A stretch of DNA of 64,000 nucleotides from Centroberyx gerrardi (taxonomy: Eukaryota; Chordata; Actinopteri; Beryciformes; Berycidae): NCBI RefSeq assembly GCF_048128805.1, contig NC_136000.1, positions 18,816,446 to 18,880,445 of the forward strand. The letters are read 5' to 3'. The position numbers were made by a program, and so were the translations under genes. Position 1 is the stretch's first letter. Each line of letters begins with the position of its first letter. The notes beneath the pieces are model-generated. The model was not told the origin of the DNA, ran no database searches, and was given only the letters and a program-made list of their open reading frames with translations. Below are positions 23,501 through 34,465 of this stretch, in pieces.

Positions 23501-26147
23501 CATCCACCTAGTTTCAGTTAGCAGAAATAGGAAAAGAGACAAGGGGAAGAATGGCGCAAACATTAACTGAACCCAGATCCAAACAGTACCGTACCTCCTG
23601 GATCGACGTGCCGAAAGGCCACAGAAAGTACCATGACAACTGGCAGCAGAGTTTACCTGAAGAGAGAGAGAGAGGGAGGAGAAGAAGGATGAGGGCAATA
23701 CTTGATAGAGATTTAATAGTTCATCGTGTTAATTGTAATCCAACACTGTGATGACTGACGAAGCCAGAAGCTGTCATACCATACGGTGCCCCAATCACAG
23801 TGATGAACATCAGTATGCTGACCAGGAGATACACCAGAGAGACCCACCAGCCGAAGAGAAACACATACGCTATATTTCCACATGTGATGAGACGGCCTGA
23901 CGCCAGGAAGACAAGCGAGAGACACGATTAGTGATGGAGCATATGGGAGTATTCAAAGATCCCATAAAGTTATCTTCAACTCTACGTCACTTTACACAAA
24001 CCTCACACGCTACACAAACACACTGACCCACACCTGGACCTGTGTGTGGTTTAATGACGTTCAGTTCAGAGTAGAGCTCCTTCACAACGTCTGACCGGAC
24101 TTCAAACGGACGCTCCGTCACATGGCTCTTCCATTTTCTGAAACCAAACTGACACACACACACACACACACACACAAGAATTGAAACAACCGAGGGACTG
24201 AACTGTAGTGTCAGCTTTTCTGTCTTTTATATAATTCAAACCACTCTTCGTCTGAGGTGGGAAACCCTCTCCTTCAAATTCCTACCCTGTAGTTGTTGAC
24301 TAGTTTGTTGGCTTCCACTTCGTTCTCCGCTCTGATGGTGGTCTTGCTGATTTCCTCCCAACTTTCCTCACAGGCATGATGGCTTTGACCTAAAATCGAA
24401 AGGGAACGATCAGAAAAGATGCCAATATCCTGCAAGGAATCTAAAAGGGAATGAGGCCCTGTACTCACATGGGTGTGTTGATGTGCATTTAGCTGTGCAT
24501 AGTACAGGGAGTAAAGAGTGGTGTGGTGAAGGAGTGCGGGTGTCTGCTGAATTCGGCTGTTGTTGTTGTTGTTGTTGTTGACCTCCATACAGTCGGTCAC
24601 AGATCAGAGCTGCCGGCGGATCCTGCTGCCATGGAGGATCTGTAGTGGCAGTACAGCAAACAAGAAAAAAAATATAAAAAGATTTATTCCATGGTCACAA
24701 ACTGAGAGTAACTAGCAGAAATGTGGCTTGGCATGTTGCAGACTCTTGAGTTATTACAGACACTACAATCCACACAGTTCTTAAAATGAAAAGTACCAGG
24801 AGGGCATTGTGTAGTAACTATTGTGTAGTACTGAAAATGTGGGTTCTGTGGTTACTCTAGCACAGCTTAATGATGAATTTTATGATAGTGCATGCTTGTG
24901 AGTCATATTTTGGTATAGCAGTCAATCAATGTACAAGAATGTTTGTGTGTTATCAACAAACGAATGATGCATCAAAATCATTTAGTGGCAAAACACGTGA
25001 TTTTTTTTTAGGGAGTTGCTCAATGAAATAGTGTATTGTTTCTCTTTAAGATGAATTGTCACTGGGGCAGTTGAGCATTCATTCATTCTTCCATGTTTTA
25101 TTTTCAGCCACACGCCATTCTACACACAGTTCATTACATTTCTAGAAAACAAGACATCCAGTAAATACAAAAACCTCCAGTTTTCACATGGTTATATCAT
25201 GCATCAAACACGTCTTTGTCTTGAGGAGAAGAACAAAGCAGGAGCTGTGACTGATCCATGCATCAACCTGTGTTGTTGGTCACATGTTCGGCAGTGCTTT
25301 GCTTACTGTGCTGGCTAGAATCTGAGTCGCTGTCTCTAATTACTGATTACCGCCAAAAACAGGAAGACAAAAGCTGGATTTGTTCATCAGATAAACCAGA
25401 GGCATGACTGCAATTTAGTAAAGGGTAGGACACCCTAGATCATTCCTTCCTAGGGAATGTCTCTGAATGAAACACGTCCATGTGTGACAGAAAATACCAC
25501 TAGCATCGTAAGACAAGCAAGCACAAACTAACTTCCCTTTTCAAATAATTCGACCTATACACACCTTAAATAGAGGTCTGTTTTGTTTCCTCTTTCTGCC
25601 TTTCTATTTGCAAATGTGCACAAATATAAAAGATACCACTGGATGTTAGTAATTGTGCACAGATAGAAATTGTGGCAGCATTAGCTTAATTCACTAATCA
25701 TAACTTTGTTTTGTCTTGTAATAGAGGAAAGACTAAATCTAGAGCCGTCCATCAGCACAGAGGAAGACCTATAAACAGACTGTCTAGTGTGAAGTGTGGA
25801 TACAGTGTCAGGAGCGATATACGCATATATAATATTGGGTTGAGTATTGGATCTAATAATGGGCAAAGCTTACTGCAAAAACTAAAGATTCCTTATGGAG
25901 CTGATACACAGCACAAACTCTTACAACAGCACAGGAAAAAAGGTCAAATACTATAGGTTATTTTAATTTCTCACTTTCCTCACTTTTAATTTCTAACTTT
26001 CTCACACTCACCAAGGAAACTGTGCAGTTACTGGTTTCCCCAGTAGGCAAGAGTATGGAACATATCTCTTATCCTCTTTTGTATGTTTATTACTATGAAT
26101 ACATTTTTAGTAGGAATGTCCCTTAACAGAAAAGTTGTGAATGTGCA

Positions 26148-26195
<48 letters not shown>

Positions 26196-26552
26196 CATGC
26201 AATGGGTAATGGTGCTTTACTGTCATGAAATTGATGGCATGAAAGTACTTACGGTCAAAGCAAAGTCAACGAGTACAAATTAAATTACAGGAACCAAACT
26301 TGACCACATGACAGTAACAACGAAGAGTAAATATACAATATATACGAACCTAACCCTACCCCTCAAATTAATAAATCAATGACAATCAATTATCAATCAA
26401 CTAATTTATCTAAATACAGAAATTCTGAATTCTCAAATGGTGTTGGTCATGCATTTTTTTAAAATTACATTGTCATTGTTGCTCCTGTCTGACATGACAT
26501 GCTGTCTGTCTGTCTCACACACACACTCACAACTCTCTTAATCTCACTCTGT

Positions 26553-26589
<37 letters not shown>

Positions 26590-26903
26590 CATAGAGGACC
26601 ATGTCGTAATCAATACGACGTGACTGTTTGACATGTAACGGGTTAACTCTGTTGACAACAGTAAATTGAGCAAGTTGTTACATGCTGCTTGTTCTCGAGT
26701 AACAGCCTAGTCGTTACAGAATACCGCACGCTGCAAGATGGAGTATTTATTTATAGCGCTGAAACAACATGGTCGGCTCGTGACATAAAAAAAAGTTCCG
26801 TCTTTTTAGCACGACATGTCGGCTTCTCCTCACCTTGAGTGTCGGCAGCCGGCCTTCTCCTCCGGCTGGTCGTGTCTGTGTTGTCGGCGGCGGACAGAGA
26901 CAT
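16819..26903 (-). CDS. cax1: Type II CAX cation/H+ exchanger
   Basis: Twenty coding exons, in gene order: 26903-26834, 24639-24583, 24389-24286, 24148-24034, 23896-23780, 23656-23595, 22752-22600, 21994-21803, 21657-21546, 21464-21323, 20526-20343, 20063-19964, 19422-19289, 19125-19094, 18962-18850, 18006-17861, 17769-17675, 17597-17519, 17411-17303, 16892-16819. They join in frame to 2190 nt, 729 aa. The N-terminal third is cytosolic and acidic with CEESWEE and a WYFLWPFG segment, the long N-terminal extension typical of type II CAX proteins (yeast Vnx1-like). Two Na/Ca-exchanger-type halves follow. The first has VNATFGSITELTFY near residues 388-401, the second VPEIPEIVNGIQFA near 622-635. 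A Cys/His-rich, Asn-rich loop (about 490-525) separates them. Such antiporters move Ca2+ or other cations into acidic organelles using the proton gradient. Fish and frogs keep the gene and mammals lack it. The intron after exon 12 uses a GC donor. Exon 10 has an alternative acceptor 15 nt inside (end at 21449). The intron around 24640-26833 holds microsatellites only. Confidence 0.9.
18131..18560. repeat. Degenerate CAAGTC-rich repeat in cax intron 15
   Basis: The segment is built from variants of AAGTCAAGTC and CAAGTCTC, dense near 18131-18250 and 18485-18570. This composition is seen in a dispersed fish DNA-transposon family. No terminal repeats or target duplications were resolved. Confidence 0.5.
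18803..18837. repeat. (GA)n microsatellite
   Basis: A GA run of about 35 bases with one interruption, just downstream of the donor of cax exon 15 (exon edge at 18850). Confidence 0.9.
20563..20597. repeat. (GT)n microsatellite in cax intron 10
   Basis: A GT run of about 35 bases lying 37 bases upstream (in gene direction) of cax exon 11. Confidence 0.9.
22140..22530. mobile_element. Remnant of a DNA transposon, probably Tc1/mariner-like
   Basis: The text 'caatatttggtggagcaacc' and the ending 'ggtcttaatttttcccagag' followed by CTGTATA match my memory of a widespread fish element whose end reads TACAGCTCTGG on the other strand and inserts at TA. It lies in cax intron 7. Terminal repeats at both ends were not verified and no transposase is visible. 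Confidence 0.45.
24150..24177. repeat. (CA)n microsatellite abutting a cax acceptor
   Basis: A CA run on the plus strand, so (TG)n in the transcript. It ends directly at the CAG acceptor of cax exon 4, in place of a normal polypyrimidine tract. Confidence 0.9.
26150..26191. repeat. (CT)n microsatellite
   Basis: An uninterrupted CT run of about 42 bases in cax intron 1. A (CA)n run follows at about 26559-26586. Confidence 0.95.
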
Positions 26904-27551
26904 CTCTCCCTCTCTCTCTCTCATTTAGGAGCAGGCGCTTCTGCTTCTCCTCTGCTGCGAAGCGACCGCACTGATTCACAGATTACACCGCTTGGAATTG
27001 TGGGAAGCGTAGGCCAATTTCTTGCTTTCTGCTGCTGATTCCGATTAGACTAAAAAAGTCGATTTCCTGAGAAAATGCGCAGGCTAGCTCTGTTGTTCCC
27101 AAAGTGAAGTCCCAGCAAAACTGAGGTATGGTAATAAGATGCAGCACTTTACGAAACAGTTACAAAGTGCTTCGCAGTCAAGAGAGATAAAGGACTGACA
27201 AAGGGCAGATCAATACAGAAAGATCAATGAGGTAAAACAGCAATAAATTAGAAGAAAAATGTAATTAGGTAAGGTAAAACAAATGGAATAAATAAATGGG
27301 GATGAAAAGGGATGAAAATGACAAAAAATCTAACTAAAAGGTTATAAAAAAAAAAAGCCTTATAAGTTTTAAGAAATGATTTAAAAGATGACTGACTGCC
27401 TGAATGAGCTCCATAGCCTAGGCGTCTAATAGCCCATTGGCTGTTTTAATCAGGGGTTTAAAGTGGCCCTATTACAGGAATTCACATTTTCCTCTATTTC
27501 TATCATCATAGATGTTTAATGAAGACATTGAAATTTGCTATTGTTGTTGTT
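26904..27551. other. cax 5' flank and promoter region
   Basis: Bases 26904-27060 are GC-richer and carry a CCAAT-like box (ggccaatttc near 27012). This is the likely 5' UTR and promoter of cax, read on the minus strand. No TATA box is seen. From 27060 to 27550 the sequence is AT-rich with nothing I recognise. Confidence 0.4.
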
Positions 27552-28419
27552 AACTCAACTCAACTCAACTCAACTTTATTTATATAGCACCTTTCATACA
27601 AACATGCAGCCCAAAGTGCTTCACATAGCAAAATTACAACAATAAAACAATAAAATGTAAAATAATAATAATAATAATAATAAATCAATAAATAAGAGTC
27701 AATAAAATAAAATAAAAATACAATAAAATAAGGCTAAGGCTATAACATTACTCCAAATTAAAAGCCAGATTAAAAAGATAGGTCTTTAATTTCCTTTTAA
27801 AAATACAGAGAGAGCTTGCCATTCTAATATCCAGAGGCAGTGAGTTCCACCGTTTAGGGGCATAAAAACAGAAGGCACTCTCACCGGTACTTTTATGGGA
27901 CACATAAGGAACATTTAAAAGAAAAGTGGTGGAGGACCTTAGTGATCTGGCTGGAACATAAAATGAAACAACATCTCTAATGTAAGGAGGAGCAAGGTCA
28001 TTTAAAGCTTTATAAACAAGTAAAAGAACTTTAAAATCAATTCTAAAAGATACAGGTAGCCAGTGCAGTGTCTTAAGCAGTGGGGTAATGTGATCCATTT
28101 TCTTTGTTTTGGTTAAGACCCTGGCCGCAGCATTCTGAACCAGCTGTAGTTTTCTTATATACTTTTTAGGTAATCCAGTAAAAAGGGAATTACAATAGTC
28201 TAAACGGCTAGTGATAAAAGTGTGAGTGAGTATTTCAGCATCTTTCTGAGTTAAAAACGGTCTGACTTTGGCAATATTCCTAAGATGAAAAAAGGATGTT
28301 TTAATGACCTTGTTAAAATGAGAATTAAAATTTAAATCAGAGTCTAAAATCACTCCCATGTTTGTGATGTTAGTTTTAATCTGTTTGCTAAGACATGCTG
28401 TTATTGCTGTTATTGACAT
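27552..28419 (-). mobile_element. 5'-truncated LINE of the L2/CR1 group
   Basis: The minus strand has 223 codons open from 28419 to 27748, giving the C-terminal part of a LINE reverse transcriptase. It shows GVILDSDLNFNSH, SRLDYCNSLF, KLQLVQNAAARVL, LHWLPVSFRIDFK and WNSLPLDIR, in the order usual for L2/CR1-type ORF2. The 3' UTR contains the motif AGCACTTTGGGCTGC and the TATATAAATAAAG tail, and ends in a (GAGTT)n repeat at 27552-27576. Absence of stops over 670 bases suggests a fairly young copy. The 5' part, with endonuclease and the catalytic YADD motif, is missing, so it cannot move by itself. Confidence 0.8.
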
Positions 28420-28590
28420 CCTTTTTTACATGCAGTTCAGACTAACTCCAGTCAGCACATCACAACTGGACTGGTCTTGATTGGCAGCCCACTAAACAAC
28501 TAGCCTACTAAAATCCTTCCTGTCTGGCCAGATTGCAGCATTTGAACTGGAAATCCTTCACTCTGCAGGTTTACCTCATGTGAATTAGAG

Positions 28591-28926
28591 CAGTGATTCT
28601 CAACCTTTTTCATACCAAGGACCCCTAATTTAGTCCACATTAGGGCCACGGACACACCATTTGATGAGATTTTTTCTCTCTGACCCAAATCTGAGAATAT
28701 TTCTATTGTTAGATATGATTTTGTCCTGAATTCCAAGACTGTATTGTAGGTAGAGATAACAGTGAAACTATGACCAAAACAGTCATTCTTCTACATTCTC
28801 TAATTGTGTTAACTTCTTGTAAATTAAATAATGGTGAAGTTTAACAATTCATCAGTTTGCTGGGGACCCCCTGGAACCCCCTCAAGGACCCCTGGTGGTC
28901 CCCGAACCCCACATTGAGAACCATTG
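28591..28926. mobile_element. hAT MITE, 336 bp, with perfect 8-bp target duplication
   Basis: The element begins CAGTGATTCTCAACC and ends TGAGAACCATTG, so its ends are inverted repeats CAGTGATTCTCA / CAATGGTTCTCA. It is flanked on both sides by AATTAGAG (28583-28590 and 28927-28934). Inner subterminal words (ccaaggacccct ... ctcaaggacccctgg) are typical of a common fish family. No coding capacity. Confidence 0.9.
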
Positions 28927-28934
28927 AATTAGAG

Positions 28935-29915
28935 GTGACAGCACTGTGACTGTTTTGCCTGTGAGGACTTAGTCTTCAAATTCATTCAATAAATACCCTT
29001 TTACCTAAACTGCATTTATTTGCAAAACATCATGGAGAATGTTATTCTCATCCTGAGCCACTGTATATTTGAAAACAAAATAGTGAAAACTGATTAATAT
29101 GAGACCTTTGTTAACTCCCCACCTGTATGGACAGGTATGTAATTCAGTATAAAGTCATTTCTACCAACAAAAATGTTCTCATGGTGTTTTCCCAAGGATG
29201 AAATTGTATAAAATGAAGGGTTCCTGGTAGAATGCGGATCTGTTTGGAGGTGCTTGACATGAAAACGTTTGGGAACCCCTCACAGCATGTGTTGGTCTCA
29301 CAGTGGATTTAAACCTGTTGTGTAGGAAACTGCAGCCTAGCTTGTGTTAAAGTGAAGCTAGTATGAGTGAACACATTCTAAAACAGCAGCAAGTGCAAAG
29401 CAGAGATGCAGTTTGTTGGGTGTATGGCATCGAGTTTGGGTTGAAGTGCATTTTGGTATATAATGGCTAAACTGATGCAGATGCTTGGGGAAAGGTCAAT
29501 ATGTCTGCTGCCTTCTTGCTTGTCTGCAGGCCTTCTAAGTGTCACCTTAACCTTTGACTGTTTAGTTATAGGTGCAAAACAAAGTACAAACTAAATCATA
29601 TCAGAGAAGTCCTGTACATTGTGCCCTCCCAAAATAAACATTTGGTGACAAATAAGGCTTAAGGTCACAAAGGCCTTTGTAAAGGTTTTTGTGACCCAAA
29701 TGTTGGATTTGTCAATAAACATCTTCATGTCAAACCACCACCCACCCCCAGTGAGCTGATCTATCTGATAGGACAAGTCATTCTCATCCCCTTGTCCCAC
29801 CCATAAAACTGATCTTGATATAAGATGCCAAAAGGCTTATCAAATCGTCCAACTGAATAATGTATAAAACATCACAGAATACACCCCCGAAGGTTTTGAG
29901 TGGCTATTGGAATGA
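28935..29915. other. Non-coding stretch before the ZP gene
   Basis: About 1 kb of AT-rich sequence with no supported exon, repeat or RNA gene. It is likely distal promoter of the zona pellucida gene that follows. Confidence 0.4.
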
Positions 29916-29919
29916 TAGA

Positions 29920-29992
29920 CAGGTGTGATTGGAAGAGGTACTTCACCTCGGAGGTGGGGTTTTCAAAAGATCAAGTCTAACCACATATAAAA
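29920..29992 (+). promoter_or_regulatory. TATA promoter of the ZP gene with an E-box
   Basis: TATAAAA at 29986-29992 lies 60 bases before the ATG. An E-box CAGGTG is at 29920-29925. A 13-base near-palindrome CACCTCGGAGGTG is at 29945-29957. E-boxes near the TATA box are a hallmark of oocyte-type ZP promoters, bound by FIGLA in mammals and fish. No estrogen response element of the GGTCAnnnTGACC type was noticed here. Confidence 0.65.
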
Positions 29993-30051
29993 GTGGCAAC
30001 ACACACCAGTGGTATCCTTGTGGATTGCCCCGGTCAGATTGCTGTGAAGCC

Positions 30052-33000
30052 ATGGCAAAACACTGGAGTGCCACCTGTTTTATGGCACTAGCACTGCTAG
30101 GGTGCTTGGCTGGGACCTTGGTTGAAGCTCAGAAGTGGCAGAAGCCCGCGCAGCCGCCTGGTAAGGATCCTCAGGATCCTCAGTTTCCTAAGGTGCCAAA
30201 CGTTTCTCCACCACGGCCTCCTCCTATCTGTGAGGTAGCAGCGAGCCAGAGGATCAACTGTGGAGCGCCTGATATCTCTGCTGCCGACTGCGAGGCCATA
30301 AGCTGCTGCTGCGATGGCCGGCAGTGCTACTATGGAAAGGCAGGTGAGCGTTTGACGAGGCTACTGTTGCTCTTTAAAGAGAAAATTAACCGGAGATATA
30401 CTGTCAAGTCAAACTTTATTTATATAGCACATTTCATGCACAAGCAGTTAATTGTACACAGAAACGAAATGAAAGACAATAGTAATAAGTAAAATAGCAA
30501 TAAAAAACACAACTCAGGGGCGCCACGGTGGCTCACATTTGCTGCATGTCCTGCCTTCTCTCTCTCCCATGCCTTCCTGTCTCTCTCTCACTAACTCTGT
30601 CAAATAAAGCATAAAAATGCCAAAAATAAATCTTATAAAAAAAAAAAAAAACAGAACTCAAGATGAATAACAAAAAAGAATAATAGAGCAATAAAATATG
30701 AAGTATGAATAAAAGCAATGATAACATAAGATTGTAACAATAATACAAGAGTGCAATATACAGGCTCTAATCAAAGGCTCCCTACTTTTAAAAGAAGATA
30801 ACTTGTGGCACACCTTAGATCAGCAGCTTGTTCCAACAGCTGGGATCTCTGGTTGTTTTTTATTGATTGAGTAAACAGGATATTTTGATCAGTATTAGAA
30901 GACACAAATCCTTTACTTGAGTAAAAGCAGAATTACCTTGATAGGATAAGACTCCGGTACAAGACACTTCCCTCTGCCCTCTGTTTATTATTTTACTTCA
31001 GTATTAAAGTATTTGCCATGATTTTCTTTTTCAAGTAAAAGTACATGTTAAGTTAGGAAGTGTTTTATCTTTGAATTATTAATCTTTAAAGTTGTCAGTT
31101 GTCCACTTATGCCACTGTAATTTCATCCTTTAAAAGAAGGCTGGCTTGAAGTAAAAAAAAAAATCCTTTGGATGGATCACAAGACTTTAAACAAGATTTT
31201 TTTCTTCAAAGCAAACTTACTGCATGTGTTAGATAAGATATGTGAGTTATGTTATTTACAGATACCTCAAAACTACTTAGGTACAGTACTACCTAGGTAA
31301 ACTTTCCACTACTTCCCACCCTTAACATGCTCATAGTACTGTAACTGATGAGGCCAAGATGTCACCATCCTTAAGCACAAAAATGTATGAAATCGATTTA
31401 TTTTGTTTCTTAAACTTTGATAAACTTTTGTTTGATGAAATTCCACTTTGATCATTACAAGTATAGTGTAATTTTTGATCATTGTTTTTTTTTCCTTTGA
31501 GAAACAATATTAGCTTTTCAACCTATCAATGCCTGTTTCTTTGCTCCCAGTGACTGTCCAGTGCACCAAGGATGCCCAGTTCATTGTGGTGGTGGCCAGA
31601 GACGCCACTCTGCCCAACATTGACCTGGAGACAATCTCACTGCTGGAAAATGGTCAAGGCTGCGCTCCTGTTGACTCTAATTCAGGCTTCGCTATCTACC
31701 AGTTCCCCGTTACCGCCTGTGGCTCCGCTGTTCTGGTAAGACCTTGATTTTTCTCTATTTTCAAACAAACAGAAATGACTCTAAAAATGACCCCACTGGC
31801 ACAATGGCATGTTGCCTTTTGCAGGAAGAACTTGGTTTTATAAACTATGTGAACAGGATGTTCTCCTCATATGAAGTGGCAGTCGGGCACCACGGAGCCA
31901 TTACCAGGGACAGCTCCTATGAGTAGGTGATCCTTCTTTCAGACTGTTTCAATGTCAAAATAAAGGCCCTGACCAAGGAACCTCATGCCATGCTTCTCTG
32001 TTTTCAGATTGAACTTCCAGTGCAGGTACAAAGGCTTCTCTGTGGAATCTGTGGTTGCGGAGGTAATACCTATAGACAATCCTCCCCCTCCAGTTGCTGC
32101 TCTGGGACCCATCCAAGTACAGATGAGATTGGCCAATGGGCAATGCCATTCAAAGGGTTGTAATGAAGGTAAGTGCGGGTCAGTCTGGTCGTGCTGCAGT
32201 GCTTGCAGGTCATTTCATAATGTTGGCTATAATATGAACTATGAATTTCTCCTGTCACAGTGGATGTGGCCTATAGCTCCTTCTACACGGACGCAGACTA
32301 TCCCGTGTCCAAGGTGCTGAGGGACCCGGTGTATGTGGAGGTTCAGCTCATGGGCAAAACAGATGCAATGCTCACCCTGACTCTGGGCCGCTGCTGGACA
32401 ACCATTAACCGCAACCCTCACAGCCTGCCCCAGTGGGACATTCTGGTTGACGGGTAACTAAAATGCCAATTTTCACTGTCCGATGTATTAAAGCATGTTG
32501 GGTCTTGGTCAATACTTGCATGTCTGCTCACTGGAAATACTGAATATAATGCAATGAAAACGCTGCATTCCCTATTTATTCTTGCTACTTTCAGTGTCAA
32601 GCTGCAAATAGGATTTAAATATTGAAATGGCATATTACAATAAAACAAGTCAACCTTATTACAGTGTGAATAATCTACTTACTATACTTTAAATTACACA
32701 GCAACTAATCATGTAAATTAATAAATTAATTAGATAATTAAAAAAATGCAATATTAATAATTTGAAAATTTGCTACATTTTAAGTGAAGTTTAATTATCA
32801 TATAGCTCTACTGTCAGTCTTTATGAGTTCTATCAGTCATTTGAGAAAATATTTGATAACCAATGAAAAAAATACACATTAAAACACAAATGGGGCTATA
32901 CTCAGATTTTGGATCGAGGTAATTAGGTAAAATAAAATTGAAAAATTGCAGTTTGTCATTACGTTGGCTTTATGTGCTCTTCATCCAGGTGTCCATACAG

Positions 33001-33532
33001 GGACGACCGTTACCAGTCCACCTTGCTTTCAGTGGGTCCCTCTTCTGGTCTGGACTTCCCATCCCACTACCAGCGTTTCATTTTCAAGATGTTTACCTTT
33101 GTGGACATGGGCCACGTGATCCCCCTGGAGGAGCAGGTAATGAATAGGTGCAGTGGGAACCATTGATGTTAAACTAGTGCCTCTTCACCAACGCTGTCTT
33201 CCCTGCGCAGGTGTACATTCACTGCAGCACTGCTGTGTGCACCCCTGCACCGGGACGGGTCTGTGACCGGTCATGCTTCAGAAAAAGTAAGGGGTTCATT
33301 TGTAATTTGCAGAATTGCGGGTGATTGTGTACTTCTATCTGACTGTGTTTGCATATCTGTCTACAGAGAGAGAGATTGCTATGGACCAGAAGATGGATGG
33401 TCCAAAGACTGTGGTTACCTCCGGACCGCTGAGCATGAGCGCTCAGTAAAGAATCCTGAGTCTGGAGTTCAAGGATTTGACTTAGAACATTTAGTAAAAG
33501 ATTTGAAACCTCCAACATGGTTCAGTTATTAG
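30052..33532 (+). CDS. zp4-like: Zona pellucida egg-coat protein, ZP4/choriogenin-H type
   Basis: Eight coding exons: 30052-30343, 31551-31735, 31825-31922, 32008-32168, 32261-32453, 32989-33136, 33211-33286, 33369-33532 (1317 nt, 438 aa). Residues 1-26 form a signal peptide. A short Pro/Gln-rich linker (28-58) follows, then a trefoil (P-type) domain at about 60-97 with CEVAASQRINCG and the CCC triplet. The ZP module starts at about 98 (VTVQC) and runs to about 381. A furin site RKKR at 383-386 is created across the exon 7/8 junction, followed by a 52-residue tail without a membrane segment, as in fish ZP proteins. The product should be secreted and polymerise into the egg envelope (chorion). 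The trefoil places it with ZP4/ZPB and choriogenin H. The long PQ repeat seen in many choriogenins is almost absent. Whether it is made in ovary or liver cannot be read from the sequence. The exon 8 start was fixed by phase, since an AG repeat makes the acceptor ambiguous. Confidence 0.92.
30397..30655. repeat. LINE tail plus SINE-like tail in ZP intron 1
   Basis: Bases 30397-30480 (caaactttatttatatagca) match the 3' tail of the L2-like LINE at 27.6 kb in the same orientation. Bases 30519-30655 start 'ggggcgccacggtggctcac' and end 'caaataaagcataaaaatgcc' plus poly(A), typical of a percomorph SINE-like repeat. Family names are not certain. Confidence 0.55.
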
Positions 33533-33705
33533 TGGTGTGTAATGAAAGTGATATGTATTTGTGATGTCTGTCAAAGGCTGGGAAAGACCCAAAGGTTGGT
33601 TTGCAGAGAGAATGAAATGGGTCTCCAAATTATTCTAGTACAATTGGTATCCAAACAAATTGGCTATGATGTGCTGTGAAAGCTTTTTTATGTCTCTGCA
33701 GGCTA

Positions 33706-33711
33706 AATAAA
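33706..33711 (+). terminator. Poly(A) signal of the ZP gene
   Basis: AATAAA in ggctaaataaaactg, about 175 bases after the stop codon, a short 3' UTR as usual for ZP genes. Confidence 0.7.
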
Positions 33712-34465
33712 ACTGTGAAAGTAGGTTAATAGCTTTACATCTGGGTAAATTTGATGAAATAACTTTTAAAAAAAAGTAAAAATAAGTCTGAGTTCCAAGA
33801 CAAGAAGTTTTTTGAAAAGGATTAAAAAAGTTACTGAAACCCATGGGAGACAAAATTGATTTTTTTTTTCAAGTGACTGACACAGTAGTAAAGGATGTTG
33901 CTATTCATTTTGGGTTACAACTTATGTAGTCTGACCTTCTACCAAACATGGACTGCTGACATTAACACCAAACATTAAAAATCACTCTCCTAAAATAAAA
34001 AAGATGTAAATAAAACAATACCTTCGACATTTATGTTTGTCCAAATGTTTACAGTAAATAAGGAATATAAGGTATTCCATTGCACCTACTTGCTTTGACC
34101 CTTGGAATTAAGTCTTTAGAAATGTAAAATGTTCTCTGGAAATTCATGTCATCTTACAAAGGTCTACCTACAGTATCTGTCATCAGACACACCAACTCTG
34201 GACCAGTCCTATAGCATATCAAACAACTCAACTCAAACATTTTTAAATGGATAATGCTTTTTCTTGTGCAGGGCTGTTAAAGGGGGATATTCTAATTTCT
34301 GATTTCATAATTCTAGGATTTTACTCAATATTTTCAGTTTTAAGATATGTATTTGAAAACTTGTGCCATGTGACAAAGACAAAACATGCTGATGCATAAT
34401 TTCAGACAGCACAAGGCATAATTCTAAGTTCAACTTTAACTCTAATTTAAATGTGTTCAACTTAG

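Noticed and set aside
24134-24148. Placing the cax exon 4 acceptor at the second AG (before AAAATGG)
   Set aside because: That start does not fit the phase of exon 3, whereas the first AG gives the continuous NNYRFGFRKWKSH.
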